A stretch of 12,639 nt of DNA. It comes from Syntrophomonadaceae bacterium. Its GTDB lineage: Bacteria > Bacillota > Dethiobacteria > DTU022. Both the position numbers and the translations under genes were made by a program. Location of the stretch: assembly GCA_007130585.1 (NCBI GenBank), contig SLSE01000108.1, forward strand, positions 1 through 12,639. The letters run 5' to 3'. Positions 1-6,420 of the stretch are shown in pieces; the first letter of the stretch is position 1; the number at the start of each line of letters is the position of its first letter. The notes below the pieces were generated by a model. That model had not been told where the DNA came from. It saw only the letters and a list, made by a program, of their open reading frames with translations, and did not search any database.

Positions 1-464
1 CGGTAATCGTCAAGATCGAGAGTGCAGGTTTCAGGGTTAAACCTGGCTTCCCGGATTTTATAGCCCCTCTCTTCCAGGGCCAGCCAGGGCCCGCGGTTTG
101 CTTCATGATCAATCTCTGTAATTATAATTTCATCCCTTTTTCCTTTTTGCCGTCCCAGGGCAAAAGCCAGCTGGTAAATAAGGGTCGTGGTATTCTGGCC
201 GAATGCAATTTCCCGGGGAGAGGCGCCCAGGAAGTCAGCCAGAGCCTGGCGTGCCCCTTCAATAGCCAGATCGCTGTCCCTGCTGGTCAAAAAACAACCC
301 CCGGCATTTGCGTTGCAGCGAACCAGGTAATTAACCATGGCATCGATCACTCTCTGCGGAACCTGGGTCCCTCCGGGCCCGTCAAAATAGGCGGCGGGGT
401 AGCCGTTTACTTTTACAGAGAGGGCAGGAAACTGTTTCCTGACATACTCAACATCGTATTGCAT
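1..464 (-). CDS. Cysteine-desulfurase-like class V PLP enzyme, N-terminal part (cut by window edge)
   Basis: About 154 N-terminal residues are visible; the rest lies beyond the left edge. The reading begins MQYDVEYVRKQFPAL and contains YFDGPGGTQVPQRVI, CNANAGG, TSRDSD, FGQNTTTL and TEIDHEAN. This is the N-terminal layout of class V aminotransferases of the cysteine desulfurase/SufS fold; the His of the D-H-E-A-N stretch is expected to stack on PLP. The pattern best fits the cysteine-desulfurase-like (VC1184-type) branch rather than housekeeping IscS/SufS. The Schiff-base Lys and any catalytic Cys lie outside the window, so desulfurase activity cannot be confirmed. I chose the ATG at 464 because a GAGG lies 9 nt upstream; an in-frame ATG at 491 would add nine residues, but its nearest AGGA is about 15 nt away. 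The gene is divergent from the kinase at 632. Confidence 0.85.
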   Translation of the reverse strand, partial: MQYDVEYVRKQFPALSVKVNGYPAAYFDGPGGTQVPQRVIDAMVNYLVRCNANAGGCFLTSRDSDLAIEGARQALADFLGASPREIAFGQNTTTLIYQLAFALGRQKGKRDEIIITEIDHEANRGPWLALEERGYKIREARFNPETCTLDLDDY

Positions 465-511
465 CTCGTCCGGCCTCTTTTCTTTATTCATATATGGTCA
501 GTTCATTCCTA

Positions 512-540
512 ATTGTATCCGATCTTGATACGGATAACAA
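512..540 (-). promoter_or_regulatory. Sigma-70-type promoter of the cysteine-desulfurase-like gene
   Basis: On the minus strand TTGTTA (540-535, 4/6 to consensus) and TACAAT (517-512, 5/6) are separated by exactly 17 nt. The start codon lies 20-50 nt downstream, depending on which start is used. Spacing and placement support a housekeeping promoter; this is inference from consensus. Confidence 0.6.
516..536. promoter_or_regulatory. Inverted repeat inside the promoter, candidate operator
   Basis: TATCCG (516-521) and CGGATA (531-536) form a perfect 6-bp dyad with a 9-bp spacer, centred at about 526. It fills the gap between the -35 and -10 boxes and overlaps both edges, the position expected of a repressor site. 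The cognate regulator is unknown and nothing in the window points to one. Confidence 0.45.
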
Positions 541-620
541 AGCTAACCGTAAAAATGAAGGAACCAGAGACTTTTTAATTGAATTATTAAAATAGGACCC
601 TACCAAAGGCATGCGACAGC

Positions 621-627
621 GGGGTGA
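621..627 (+). promoter_or_regulatory. Shine-Dalgarno that sets the kinase start
   Basis: GGGGTGA lies 4 nt before the ATG at 632. The upstream in-frame ATG at 611 has only AAAGG one base away and an AGGA 14 nt away, so the 632 start (MIGDKLV) is preferred over the longer reading. Confidence 0.6.
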
Positions 628-631
628 AAAC

Positions 632-1279
632 ATGATCGGCGACAAGCTCGTAATCAAAGATTATCACCGCAGTGCTGCAGCTATGATTTTCGGGGAGATA
701 AAAAGCAGGCTCAGTGCGGCTAAAAAGCCGCTTGCCGTTACAGTGGCCGGAGAATCCGGAAGCGGCAAGTCTGAAACTGCGGCAGTCCTGGCCGAACTTT
801 GCGATGAAGCCGGGTTTAAGGCAATCCTTCTGCAGCAGGACGATTATTTTGTTTACCCGCCCAAAACCAACCACCAGAAAAGGCTGGAAGATATCAAGTG
901 GGTGGGACCACAGGAGGTTAAACTGGACCTGATCGAAGATAATATTGAAACAATAAAAAAGGGCTCTGCGAAGACACTTTCCAAGCCGCTGGTTAACTAC
1001 GAACGGGACAGTATTGGCGAAGAAACCCTGCCTGTTGAAACTGTAAAAGTGGTTATTGTGGAAGGCACTTATACCACCATGCTAAAAAATGCCGATTTTA
1101 AGGCTTTTATCAATCGCGATTACAGGCAAACCAGGAAGAGCCGCCTGGAGCGTTCCAGGGATCCCGCCACCGACTTCCTGGAAAAAGTTTTATCCATAGA
1201 ACATCAAATCATATCCCGCCATAAAGATATGGCTGACCTGATCATCCCCCCTCCGGAAGATGAAGTTGATAATGAATAA
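632..1279 (+). CDS. P-loop small-molecule kinase of the uridine kinase/phosphoribulokinase family
   Basis: A 215-residue cytosolic protein. The Walker A loop GESGSGKS is at residues 40-47, followed by a uridine-kinase-like QQDDYF at 69-73, a Walker B-like VVIVEGTY around 130-136, an Arg-rich lid segment with RDYRQTRKSRLERSRD (152-167) and a C-terminal ADLIIPP. The size and motif order match uridine kinase/PRK-type P-loop kinases, which phosphorylate a hydroxyl of a nucleoside, sugar or sugar acid with ATP. The exact substrate cannot be read from the sequence. It sits 47 nt upstream of a GH13_18 glycoside phosphorylase on the same strand, so a role in phosphorylating the acceptor released by that enzyme is plausible; plant-type D-glycerate kinase belongs to the same P-loop group. 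No convincing promoter of its own was found in the 492-631 gap. Confidence 0.8.
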   Translation: MIGDKLVIKDYHRSAAAMIFGEIKSRLSAAKKPLAVTVAGESGSGKSETAAVLAELCDEAGFKAILLQQDDYFVYPPKTNHQKRLEDIKWVGPQEVKLDLIEDNIETIKKGSAKTLSKPLVNYERDSIGEETLPVETVKVVIVEGTYTTMLKNADFKAFINRDYRQTRKSRLERSRDPATDFLEKVLSIEHQIISRHKDMADLIIPPPEDEVDNE

Positions 1280-1326
1280 CAAGGACGGGTTTCTCAGGCT
1301 GCCCCGCCCTCACGGGAGGTTCCGAA

Positions 1327-2892
1327 ATGGATACCGGATCGGTAATTTTTAATGCTTACCCGGACAGCATCGGAAACCGCCTGTCAGGTTCAGTAAACCT
1401 GCTCGGGCGGCCGGAGTTGGAAAAAGCTTTTTCTACGTTTTATATCCTGCCCACAATTTTTAACAGCGATCTCGACCGCGGTTTTTCAATCATCGATTAC
1501 AACTTAAACAAAGACCTGGTATCCCCGGAAGACCTGGAAACTCTCCGGGACCTGGGAATTGAACTTAAACTCGACCTGGTATTGAATCATCTCTCTGTTA
1601 ACTCCCCCCAGTTCCGCGACCTGTTAAACCGGGGCGAAGAATCGGAGTTCATTGACTTCTTTATAGACTGGAACAAGTTCTGGAAAGGTAAAGGTGAGCC
1701 GGATAGCGAGGGCTGTATAATTCCGCACCGCGAATACCTGGACAAGCTGTTCATGCGCAAACCCGAACTGCCGGTAATGAAAGTGCGTTTCCCGGACGGA
1801 ACAAACCGGTTTTTCTGGAACACCTTTTACCGGGAAGTTAACTATGAAGGCGGCAAACCCCGCTACCTGGGCCAGCTCGATTTGAATGCCCGTTCAGAAA
1901 AAGTGTGGGCCTTCTACGCGGAAACCCTGGCCCGGCTGCGCAGCTACGGGGCAAAAATTGTTCGCCTCGATGCTTTCGCCTACCTTCACAAGGAAGCGGG
2001 GCGCGAAAACTTCTTTAACCGGCCGGAAACCTGGGATTACCTGGGCAGGGTCAGTAACCTGGCCGGGGAACAGGAACTGCTCGCTCTTCCCGAAATCCAT
2101 GCCGAGTACGGCAGCGGCCTGCACAGGGAGATACCGTCAAAGGGCTATCCGGTTTATGATTTTTTCTTTCCCGCTCTGATTATCGATGCCCTGGAGCGCG
2201 GAACGCCGGAATGCCTCCTGAAATGGATTGGCGAAATTGAGGCAAATGGAATCAAGACAATAAACATGCTCGGCTGCCATGACGGTATCCCGGTACTGGA
2301 TCTTAAAGGCAAACAAAGCGGCGGTATGGTAACCCGGGGGTTGCTTGATGACCGGCAAATCGAGGCACTTGTGGAGCTGATCCTGGCCAGGGGAGGGCGG
2401 ACGAAAAACCTTTACGATGCGGACGGTAATAAAATTTCCTACTACCAGGTCAATGCCACCTTCTTTAGCGCCCTCGGCGAGGACGAGCGCAAACTGCGCA
2501 TGGCCCGGGCCATCCAGCTGTTCATGCCGGGCACTCCCCAGGTATGGTACCTGGACCTTTTTGCCGGGAAGAACGATTACCGGGCCGCGGACAGGGCCGG
2601 CAGCGGAGGGCACAAGGAGATTAACCGCACCAATTTATCCATGGCCGAGGTGGAAAAAAGGCTGCGCAGATCGATCGTTATAGATCAGCTGGACATGATC
2701 CGGCTGCGCAACAACTCGCCGGCTTTTTACGGCCGCCCTGAAACAGACAGCAGCGCGCCACCACATGTCCTGCAGTTAACCCGGCGCTCCGGCGGGCACT
2801 GCGCCACCCTGCGAGCAAACCTGCGCGATTTCAGCCTGCGCATTGAACATCAAAGCAGCTCCGGGAAAAGCGAAATCCTAACTTATTCCTGA
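1327..2892 (+). CDS. GH13_18 glycoside phosphorylase (sucrose/glucosylglycerate phosphorylase-like)
   Basis: 521 residues, close to the usual size of sucrose phosphorylases. The (beta/alpha)8 motifs are intact: DLVLNH (83-88), IVRLDAFAY with nucleophile Asp215, LPEIH with acid/base Glu256, and GCHDG with Asp319. Family-typical stretches YYQVNATFFSALG (372-384), QLFMPGTPQVWYLDLFAGKND (397-417) and EINR (431-434) identify GH13 subfamily 18. Such enzymes reversibly transfer glucose from an alpha-glucoside to phosphate, giving alpha-glucose 1-phosphate. The DAFAYLHKEAG...FFNRPETWDYL region differs from true sucrose phosphorylase (DAVGY...) and, as I recall, looks more like the glucosylglycerate phosphorylase branch. 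There is no signal peptide, so it acts in the cytosol. The start has GGGAGG 7 nt upstream. It probably forms an operon with the kinase before it and faces the M20 gene with a 22-bp gap. Confidence 0.88.
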   Translation: MDTGSVIFNAYPDSIGNRLSGSVNLLGRPELEKAFSTFYILPTIFNSDLDRGFSIIDYNLNKDLVSPEDLETLRDLGIELKLDLVLNHLSVNSPQFRDLLNRGEESEFIDFFIDWNKFWKGKGEPDSEGCIIPHREYLDKLFMRKPELPVMKVRFPDGTNRFFWNTFYREVNYEGGKPRYLGQLDLNARSEKVWAFYAETLARLRSYGAKIVRLDAFAYLHKEAGRENFFNRPETWDYLGRVSNLAGEQELLALPEIHAEYGSGLHREIPSKGYPVYDFFFPALIIDALERGTPECLLKWIGEIEANGIKTINMLGCHDGIPVLDLKGKQSGGMVTRGLLDDRQIEALVELILARGGRTKNLYDADGNKISYYQVNATFFSALGEDERKLRMARAIQLFMPGTPQVWYLDLFAGKNDYRAADRAGSGGHKEINRTNLSMAEVEKRLRRSIVIDQLDMIRLRNNSPAFYGRPETDSSAPPHVLQLTRRSGGHCATLRANLRDFSLRIEHQSSSGKSEILTYS

Positions 2893-2901
2893 GTTAACCC
2901 T

Positions 2902-2923
2902 AAAAAAGCCTTTCTTAAAGGGC
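2902..2923 (-). terminator. Weak intrinsic terminator after the M20 gene
   Basis: On the minus strand GCCCTTT-AAG-AAAGGC folds into a short stem with one bulged C and is followed by six T. The M20 stop codon lies in the loop. It sits in the 22-bp gap between convergent genes and extends slightly into the end of the M20 gene. The stem is short, so efficiency is doubtful. Confidence 0.4.
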
Positions 2924-4102
2924 GGCATCTTCAGATTTCCCGGCGCTGCCGGAAAACCGGCGGGCTATCTGGCAGTAGACTCCGGCAGAGTTGTAAACAT
3001 CATCAACCCTGACATGATCTTCCGGGGTGTGGGCATAATGTTCGTTTCCGGGTCCGAAGCCGACACAGGGAATCCCCCTCTGCGCAATAAATGCCCCGTC
3101 CACGCCAAATTTCCAGGCCTTATAGCGGGGTGTTTTATGCAGTACCTCTTCAACCGCCCCGGCCGCTGCCCTGGCTACCGGCTCTTCCGGGGGGCAATAA
3201 AGAACCGGGAAATCCTTGATCTGCTCGTATTCTGCTGAAAATTGCGGGTAAACGGCTTTGATACGATCAAACATCTCTTCAATTTCTTTGTCCACCAGGC
3301 CGCTGTCCTCACCGGGGAGATAGCGCCTGTCCATAACTATTTCACAGTAATCGGGCACCACGGGAGTCAGCCGGCCCGGACTGGACAGGATGTCAATAAC
3401 TGTTACAGTTGAAAGGCCCAGAAATTCATGGCCGGCAAGGGATTTTGCGTATACGGTTTCAATCTCTGTCAGCAGCTTATTCATGCTGAAAATTGCGTTG
3501 ACTCCCCTGGCAGGGTTACTGGCATGGGATGTTTTACCGTGGACCCTGATCAGGTATTCAAATTTACCCCGGTGACCCAGGTGCACTTCCATGTCAGTAG
3601 CTTCACCGCTCACCGCGGCATCAAAGTGAAGGCCGGAATGATCAAGGAGGTGTTTTATGCCTTCTCCCCTGGCCTGTTCCTCCAGGGTCACGCAGGTTAC
3701 ATAAACATTACCGGAAATTTTGCTCCGTTCCTTTTGCAGCACGGCCCCGGCGTAAACCATGGCCGCCACTGCCGCCTTCATATCGCATGCGCCGCGCCCG
3801 TAAATTACCGCTCCTTCAGAGCCAAAACGGCTTCCATCCATAATATCCCCCGAGTACGGGTTTTCCATGTTCCCGGTAGCGGCGTGGTCTATATGCCCGT
3901 TAAGCATCAGGTTTTTACCCGGTTTCGCGCCTTCTATTACCCCGGTAACATTAAATTTATCATCGATCAGAACTTCCGGATAACCCAGCTTTTTCATCTC
4001 AGCGGCAATCAGCAGCGCAGCTTCTTTTTCCCTGCCGCTGGGGCTGGGCGTCCTGATCAGCCTGCAGGTAAAATCTATTAACCGCTCCCTGTAATCATTC
4101 AT
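2915..4102 (-). CDS. M20-family metallohydrolase (YgeY/ArgE/DapE-like)
   Basis: 395 residues. Two-metal M20 ligands are in order: GHID (His70, Asp72), GRGACDMK (Asp107), TLEE (catalytic Glu141, metal Glu142), SGEATD (Glu167) and HYAHTPEDH near the C-terminus. The dimerisation/lid domain starts at HGKTSHASNPARGVNAI (188-204). Relatives cleave N-acyl, N-carbamoyl or dipeptide bonds of amino acids; the substrate here is unknown. It resembles YgeY-type hydrolases, which in E. coli lie next to a carbamoyltransferase gene (ygeW). Here it is the last gene after agmatine deiminase, which suggests a role in polyamine or arginine-derived metabolism. Four start codons (ATG, ATG, GTG, ATG) follow the AGGAGG; the last, MNDYRERL, has the best spacing at 9 nt. 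A 191-nt gap holding a terminator hairpin separates it from aguA, so it may be partly uncoupled from that operon. Confidence 0.85.
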   Translation of the reverse strand: MNDYRERLIDFTCRLIRTPSPSGREKEAALLIAAEMKKLGYPEVLIDDKFNVTGVIEGAKPGKNLMLNGHIDHAATGNMENPYSGDIMDGSRFGSEGAVIYGRGACDMKAAVAAMVYAGAVLQKERSKISGNVYVTCVTLEEQARGEGIKHLLDHSGLHFDAAVSGEATDMEVHLGHRGKFEYLIRVHGKTSHASNPARGVNAIFSMNKLLTEIETVYAKSLAGHEFLGLSTVTVIDILSSPGRLTPVVPDYCEIVMDRRYLPGEDSGLVDKEIEEMFDRIKAVYPQFSAEYEQIKDFPVLYCPPEEPVARAAAGAVEEVLHKTPRYKAWKFGVDGAFIAQRGIPCVGFGPGNEHYAHTPEDHVRVDDVYNSAGVYCQIARRFSGSAGKSEDAAL

Positions 4103-4111
4103 CACCATCAT

Positions 4112-4117
4112 CCTCCT
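4112..4117 (-). promoter_or_regulatory. Strong Shine-Dalgarno with stacked start codons
   Basis: AGGAGG is followed directly by ATG ATG GTG ATG, all in frame with the M20 gene. The spacings are 0, 3, 6 and 9 nt. Only the GTG and the last ATG are at workable distances; the ATG at 4102 is the preferred start. Confidence 0.65.
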
Positions 4118-4146
4118 CAGGCTTTGGTTCTTAACGGCAATCACGG

Positions 4147-4170
4147 CCGGAAAAGTGCAAACTTTGCCGG
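4147..4170. other. Near-perfect hairpin in the M20 leader
   Basis: CCGGAAAAGT (4147-4156) and ACTTTGCCGG (4161-4170) pair over 10 bp with one mismatch around a 4-nt loop. It lies 45-68 nt before the M20 start and has no T-run on either side, so it is not a typical terminator. It could be an mRNA leader structure or a protein-binding dyad. Confidence 0.4.
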
Positions 4171-4193
4171 GACAGGCTTAACAAACAGCGACA

Positions 4194-4223
4194 AAACCGG
4201 GCCGCTTGCCAGCAGCCCGGTTT
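4194..4223 (-). terminator. Intrinsic terminator downstream of aguA
   Basis: A perfect 9-bp stem, AAACCGGGC (4194-4202) with GCCCGGTTT (4215-4223), encloses a 12-nt loop. On the minus strand the stem ends in TTTT and is preceded by an A-rich tract; the plus strand also ends in TTTCAGTTTTATTTT. It lies 71-100 nt past the aguA stop. It probably reduces read-through into the M20 gene. Confidence 0.6.
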
Positions 4224-4293
4224 CAGTTTTATTTTGATCCGGGAGATAAACGTTTGCCGGGGTCATTAAAATACATGCTCCGCAGCAGTGGGC

Positions 4294-5388
4294 TCAGGGT
4301 TTAGGCTGCTGCTGCGTTATGCAGTGGATATTGCCGCCGCCCAGGATAATTTCCCGGGCATAAACGCCGATTATTTCACGATCGGGAAAAAGCTGTTTCA
4401 GCTTCTCAAGGGCCTGTTTGTCTGCCGGGTCATCGAAAACAGGGACAACCAGGCCTCCATTGGCAATGTAAAAGTTGACGTAAGATGCAGCATAGCGATC
4501 GCCTTCCCGCCTGGGGATGGTCCCTTCAACACTGTCTATGCCCATGCACTCTTCGGCGGTGAGTGTCACCGGCGCCGGCTGGTGCAAAAAGTGAACTTCC
4601 AGCTTTCTTCCCCTGGCATCCGTAACATTTTTTAATACATCGAGCGCTTCGGCAGATCTTTCATACTGGAGGTCTTCTTTGTCTTCTGTCCAGGTAAGGA
4701 GGACGGCACCGGGCCTGACAAAACAGCACAGGTTGTCAACGTGCCCGTCAGTTTCATCATTATAACATCCGCGGGGCAGCCAGATAACTTTCTCCACATT
4801 GAGGTAACTTCCAAGGTACCCTTCGATCTGTTCCCGAGACAACCGCGGATTGCGGTTAGGATTAAGCAGGCACTCTTCGGTAGTGATCAAAGTTCCTTCT
4901 CCGTCGGTATGAAAGGAACCGCCCTCCATGACCAGCGGCGCCCTGTAGCGGTCAACCCCGGCAATCTCGGCTACTTTCCGGGGAACAAGATCATCAAGGT
5001 CCCAGGGGAAATAGAGACCGCCGTCCAGCCCTCCCCAGGCATTGAAATCCCAGTCAATTAACCTGAGGCCGCCGCGGTCGTCAATCACAAATGTAGGCCC
5101 GCTGTCACGCATCCAGGAGTCGTTGCTGGACATTTCAATTACCCTGATCCGGTCGGACAGCCTGCGCCTGGCGTTAATAAACTGCCTGGATGAGACGCAC
5201 ATTGTTACCGGCTCAAACCTGCTGATGGCTTCAGCAACTGCGGCAAAAGCAAGTTCGGCCGGCTTGGCGCCCATCCGCCAGTTATCCGTTCTTTCAGGCC
5301 AGATCATCCAGCAGCCGTCATGCTGTTCGAATTCGCCCGGCATGCGGTACCCGTCACCGGCCGGTGTTCCCTCAAGTGTCCGTACCAT
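4294..5388 (-). CDS. aguA: Agmatine deiminase
   Basis: 364 residues, the normal family length. It converts agmatine and water to N-carbamoylputrescine and ammonia in the cytosol. Recognised stretches are MPGEFEQHDGCWMIWPER (16-33), NDSWMRDSGPTF (89-100), DFNAWGG (114-120), VMEGGSFHTDGEG (153-165), GCYNDETDGHVDN (207-219) and GGGNIHCIT (350-358). The guanidino-modifying-enzyme catalytic set is present: Glu155, His216, Asp95/Asp218 and Cys356 near the C-terminus. The ATG at 5388 has GGGAG 9 nt upstream. It lies 31 nt after the carbamoyltransferase gene on the same strand, and the product of one is the substrate of the other, so co-transcription and pathway assignment are strong. A general peptidylarginine-deiminase-like role is unlikely given the EGG/DGH/HCIT context. 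Confidence 0.95.
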   Translation of the reverse strand: MVRTLEGTPAGDGYRMPGEFEQHDGCWMIWPERTDNWRMGAKPAELAFAAVAEAISRFEPVTMCVSSRQFINARRRLSDRIRVIEMSSNDSWMRDSGPTFVIDDRGGLRLIDWDFNAWGGLDGGLYFPWDLDDLVPRKVAEIAGVDRYRAPLVMEGGSFHTDGEGTLITTEECLLNPNRNPRLSREQIEGYLGSYLNVEKVIWLPRGCYNDETDGHVDNLCCFVRPGAVLLTWTEDKEDLQYERSAEALDVLKNVTDARGRKLEVHFLHQPAPVTLTAEECMGIDSVEGTIPRREGDRYAASYVNFYIANGGLVVPVFDDPADKQALEKLKQLFPDREIIGVYAREIILGGGNIHCITQQQPKP

Positions 5389-5419
5389 AAGATCGCTCTC
5401 CCGCCTTTAAGTGCCGGCC

Positions 5420-6352
5420 CTATTTGATCAATAAAACCAGCAGGGCCTTTTCGGTGTGCATCCTGTTTTCAGCCTGATCGTAAATAACTGAATGCGGCCC
5501 GTCCATCACTTCGTCTGTAACTTCCACACCCCGCATTGCCGGCAGGCAGTGTTCGAAAATAACATTTTTATCGCATTTTGCCATAGTTTCCGCTGTAACC
5601 CGGTATGGCGCAAACAGCTCCCTGCGTTCAGATTCCTCAGACTCCTGACCGATCCACCACCAGACATCGGTGTAAACAAGATGGGCTCCGGCACAGGCTT
5701 CGTCTGGATCATCGGTATGCAGGTATGAGCCGCCCGATACTTCATTATTGCGGGCAAAGATATCGCTATAGTCAGGAAGAATCGCGTATTTTTTGGGACT
5801 GCAGTGCACAAAATTCAGACCCAGCTTCGAACAAATCACACCCAGGGAGTGAGCCGGCTGCGTCCGATCCCCGAAAAATACTACCTTCCTGCCCTTGATG
5901 TCATCGAACCTTTCCATCATGGTGTAAATATCGGCAAGCGCCTGGCAGGGGTGGTTTTTTTCTGTCATTCCGTTGATCACCGGAACACCTGCGTTGTCGG
6001 CCAGCTCTTTCATTTCGGCATAATCGTTCCAGCGAATCATGATGGCATCAAAAAAGCGGCTCAGCACCTTAGCGGTATCGTATATGCTTTCCTTTTTCCC
6101 CAGGTGTATTTCACCGGGCTTCAGGTATGTGACATATCCTCCCAGCTGTTGCATACCCAGTTCAAAGGAAATCCTGGTTCGGGTTGAAGGCTGGTCAAAT
6201 ATACAGCCCAGGGCTTTATGCTTCAGGTAGGGAGGGAAATGACCTCTTTTTGCTTCCAGCTTCAACTCCCTGGTCGTTTCCAGGATTAACAATAATTCCT
6301 CCCGGGTAAAATCATCTAAATCCATAAAATTCCGGCCCGTAAGCTTGTTCAC
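5420..6352 (-). CDS. ptcA: Putrescine carbamoyltransferase-like enzyme (OTC/ATC family)
   Basis: 310 residues. The carbamoyl-phosphate site is intact: STRTR (56-60), the HPCQ motif (134-137) and HCLP (268-271). The YLKPGEIHLGKKESIYDTAKVLSR region matches putrescine carbamoyltransferases. Ornithine transcarbamylase has an SMG loop for ornithine after DVW; here the sequence is DVWWWIGQE (229-237), so ornithine is an unlikely substrate. Placed directly before aguA, it should phosphorolyse N-carbamoylputrescine to putrescine and carbamoyl phosphate. It ends at ALLVLLIK and lacks the C-terminal helical extension I recall from Enterococcus faecalis PTC, so it is not a standard PTC. A knotted YgeW-type enzyme is ruled out by its short length. 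AAGGAG lies 7 nt before the GTG start at 6352; a TTG at 6355 is only 4 nt away and less likely. Confidence 0.8.
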   Translation of the reverse strand: MNKLTGRNFMDLDDFTREELLLILETTRELKLEAKRGHFPPYLKHKALGCIFDQPSTRTRISFELGMQQLGGYVTYLKPGEIHLGKKESIYDTAKVLSRFFDAIMIRWNDYAEMKELADNAGVPVINGMTEKNHPCQALADIYTMMERFDDIKGRKVVFFGDRTQPAHSLGVICSKLGLNFVHCSPKKYAILPDYSDIFARNNEVSGGSYLHTDDPDEACAGAHLVYTDVWWWIGQESEESERRELFAPYRVTAETMAKCDKNVIFEHCLPAMRGVEVTDEVMDGPHSVIYDQAENRMHTEKALLVLLIK

Positions 6353-6359
6353 CAAATCA

Positions 6360-6365
6360 CTCCTT
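6360..6365 (-). promoter_or_regulatory. Shine-Dalgarno deciding a GTG start
   Basis: AAGGAG precedes the in-frame codons TTG (spacing 4) and GTG (spacing 7) of the carbamoyltransferase gene. The spacing favours GTG at 6352. Confidence 0.6.
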
Positions 6366-6420
6366 GTACAATGATTGCCGGGTAATCCGGTATATTTTTT
6401 AATACGGCAGACAGGGGTTC

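Noticed and set aside
105..512. 135-codon open frame on the plus strand at the left edge
   Set aside because: The minus strand encodes the cysteine-desulfurase-like enzyme with clear motifs over the same bases.
586..593. TAAAAT as a -10 box for the kinase
   Set aside because: There is no acceptable -35 at 16-18 nt; the alternative TTGATA at 525 has only a poor -10 at 19 nt.
2137..2613. 158-codon open frame on the minus strand
   Set aside because: It lies opposite the GH13_18 coding region with its intact catalytic motifs; it is a by-product of that gene's codon composition.
3428..4081. 217-codon open frame on the plus strand
   Set aside because: It is antisense to the M20 gene, whose motifs are complete; the plus-strand translation shows no family signature and no proper Shine-Dalgarno.
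6366..6420. Possible hairpin with A-run between patA and the carbamoyltransferase gene
   Set aside because: The CCGTAT/ATACCGG stem needs a bulge and has an A-rich loop with no T-run after it on the minus strand, so it is not a credible terminator.
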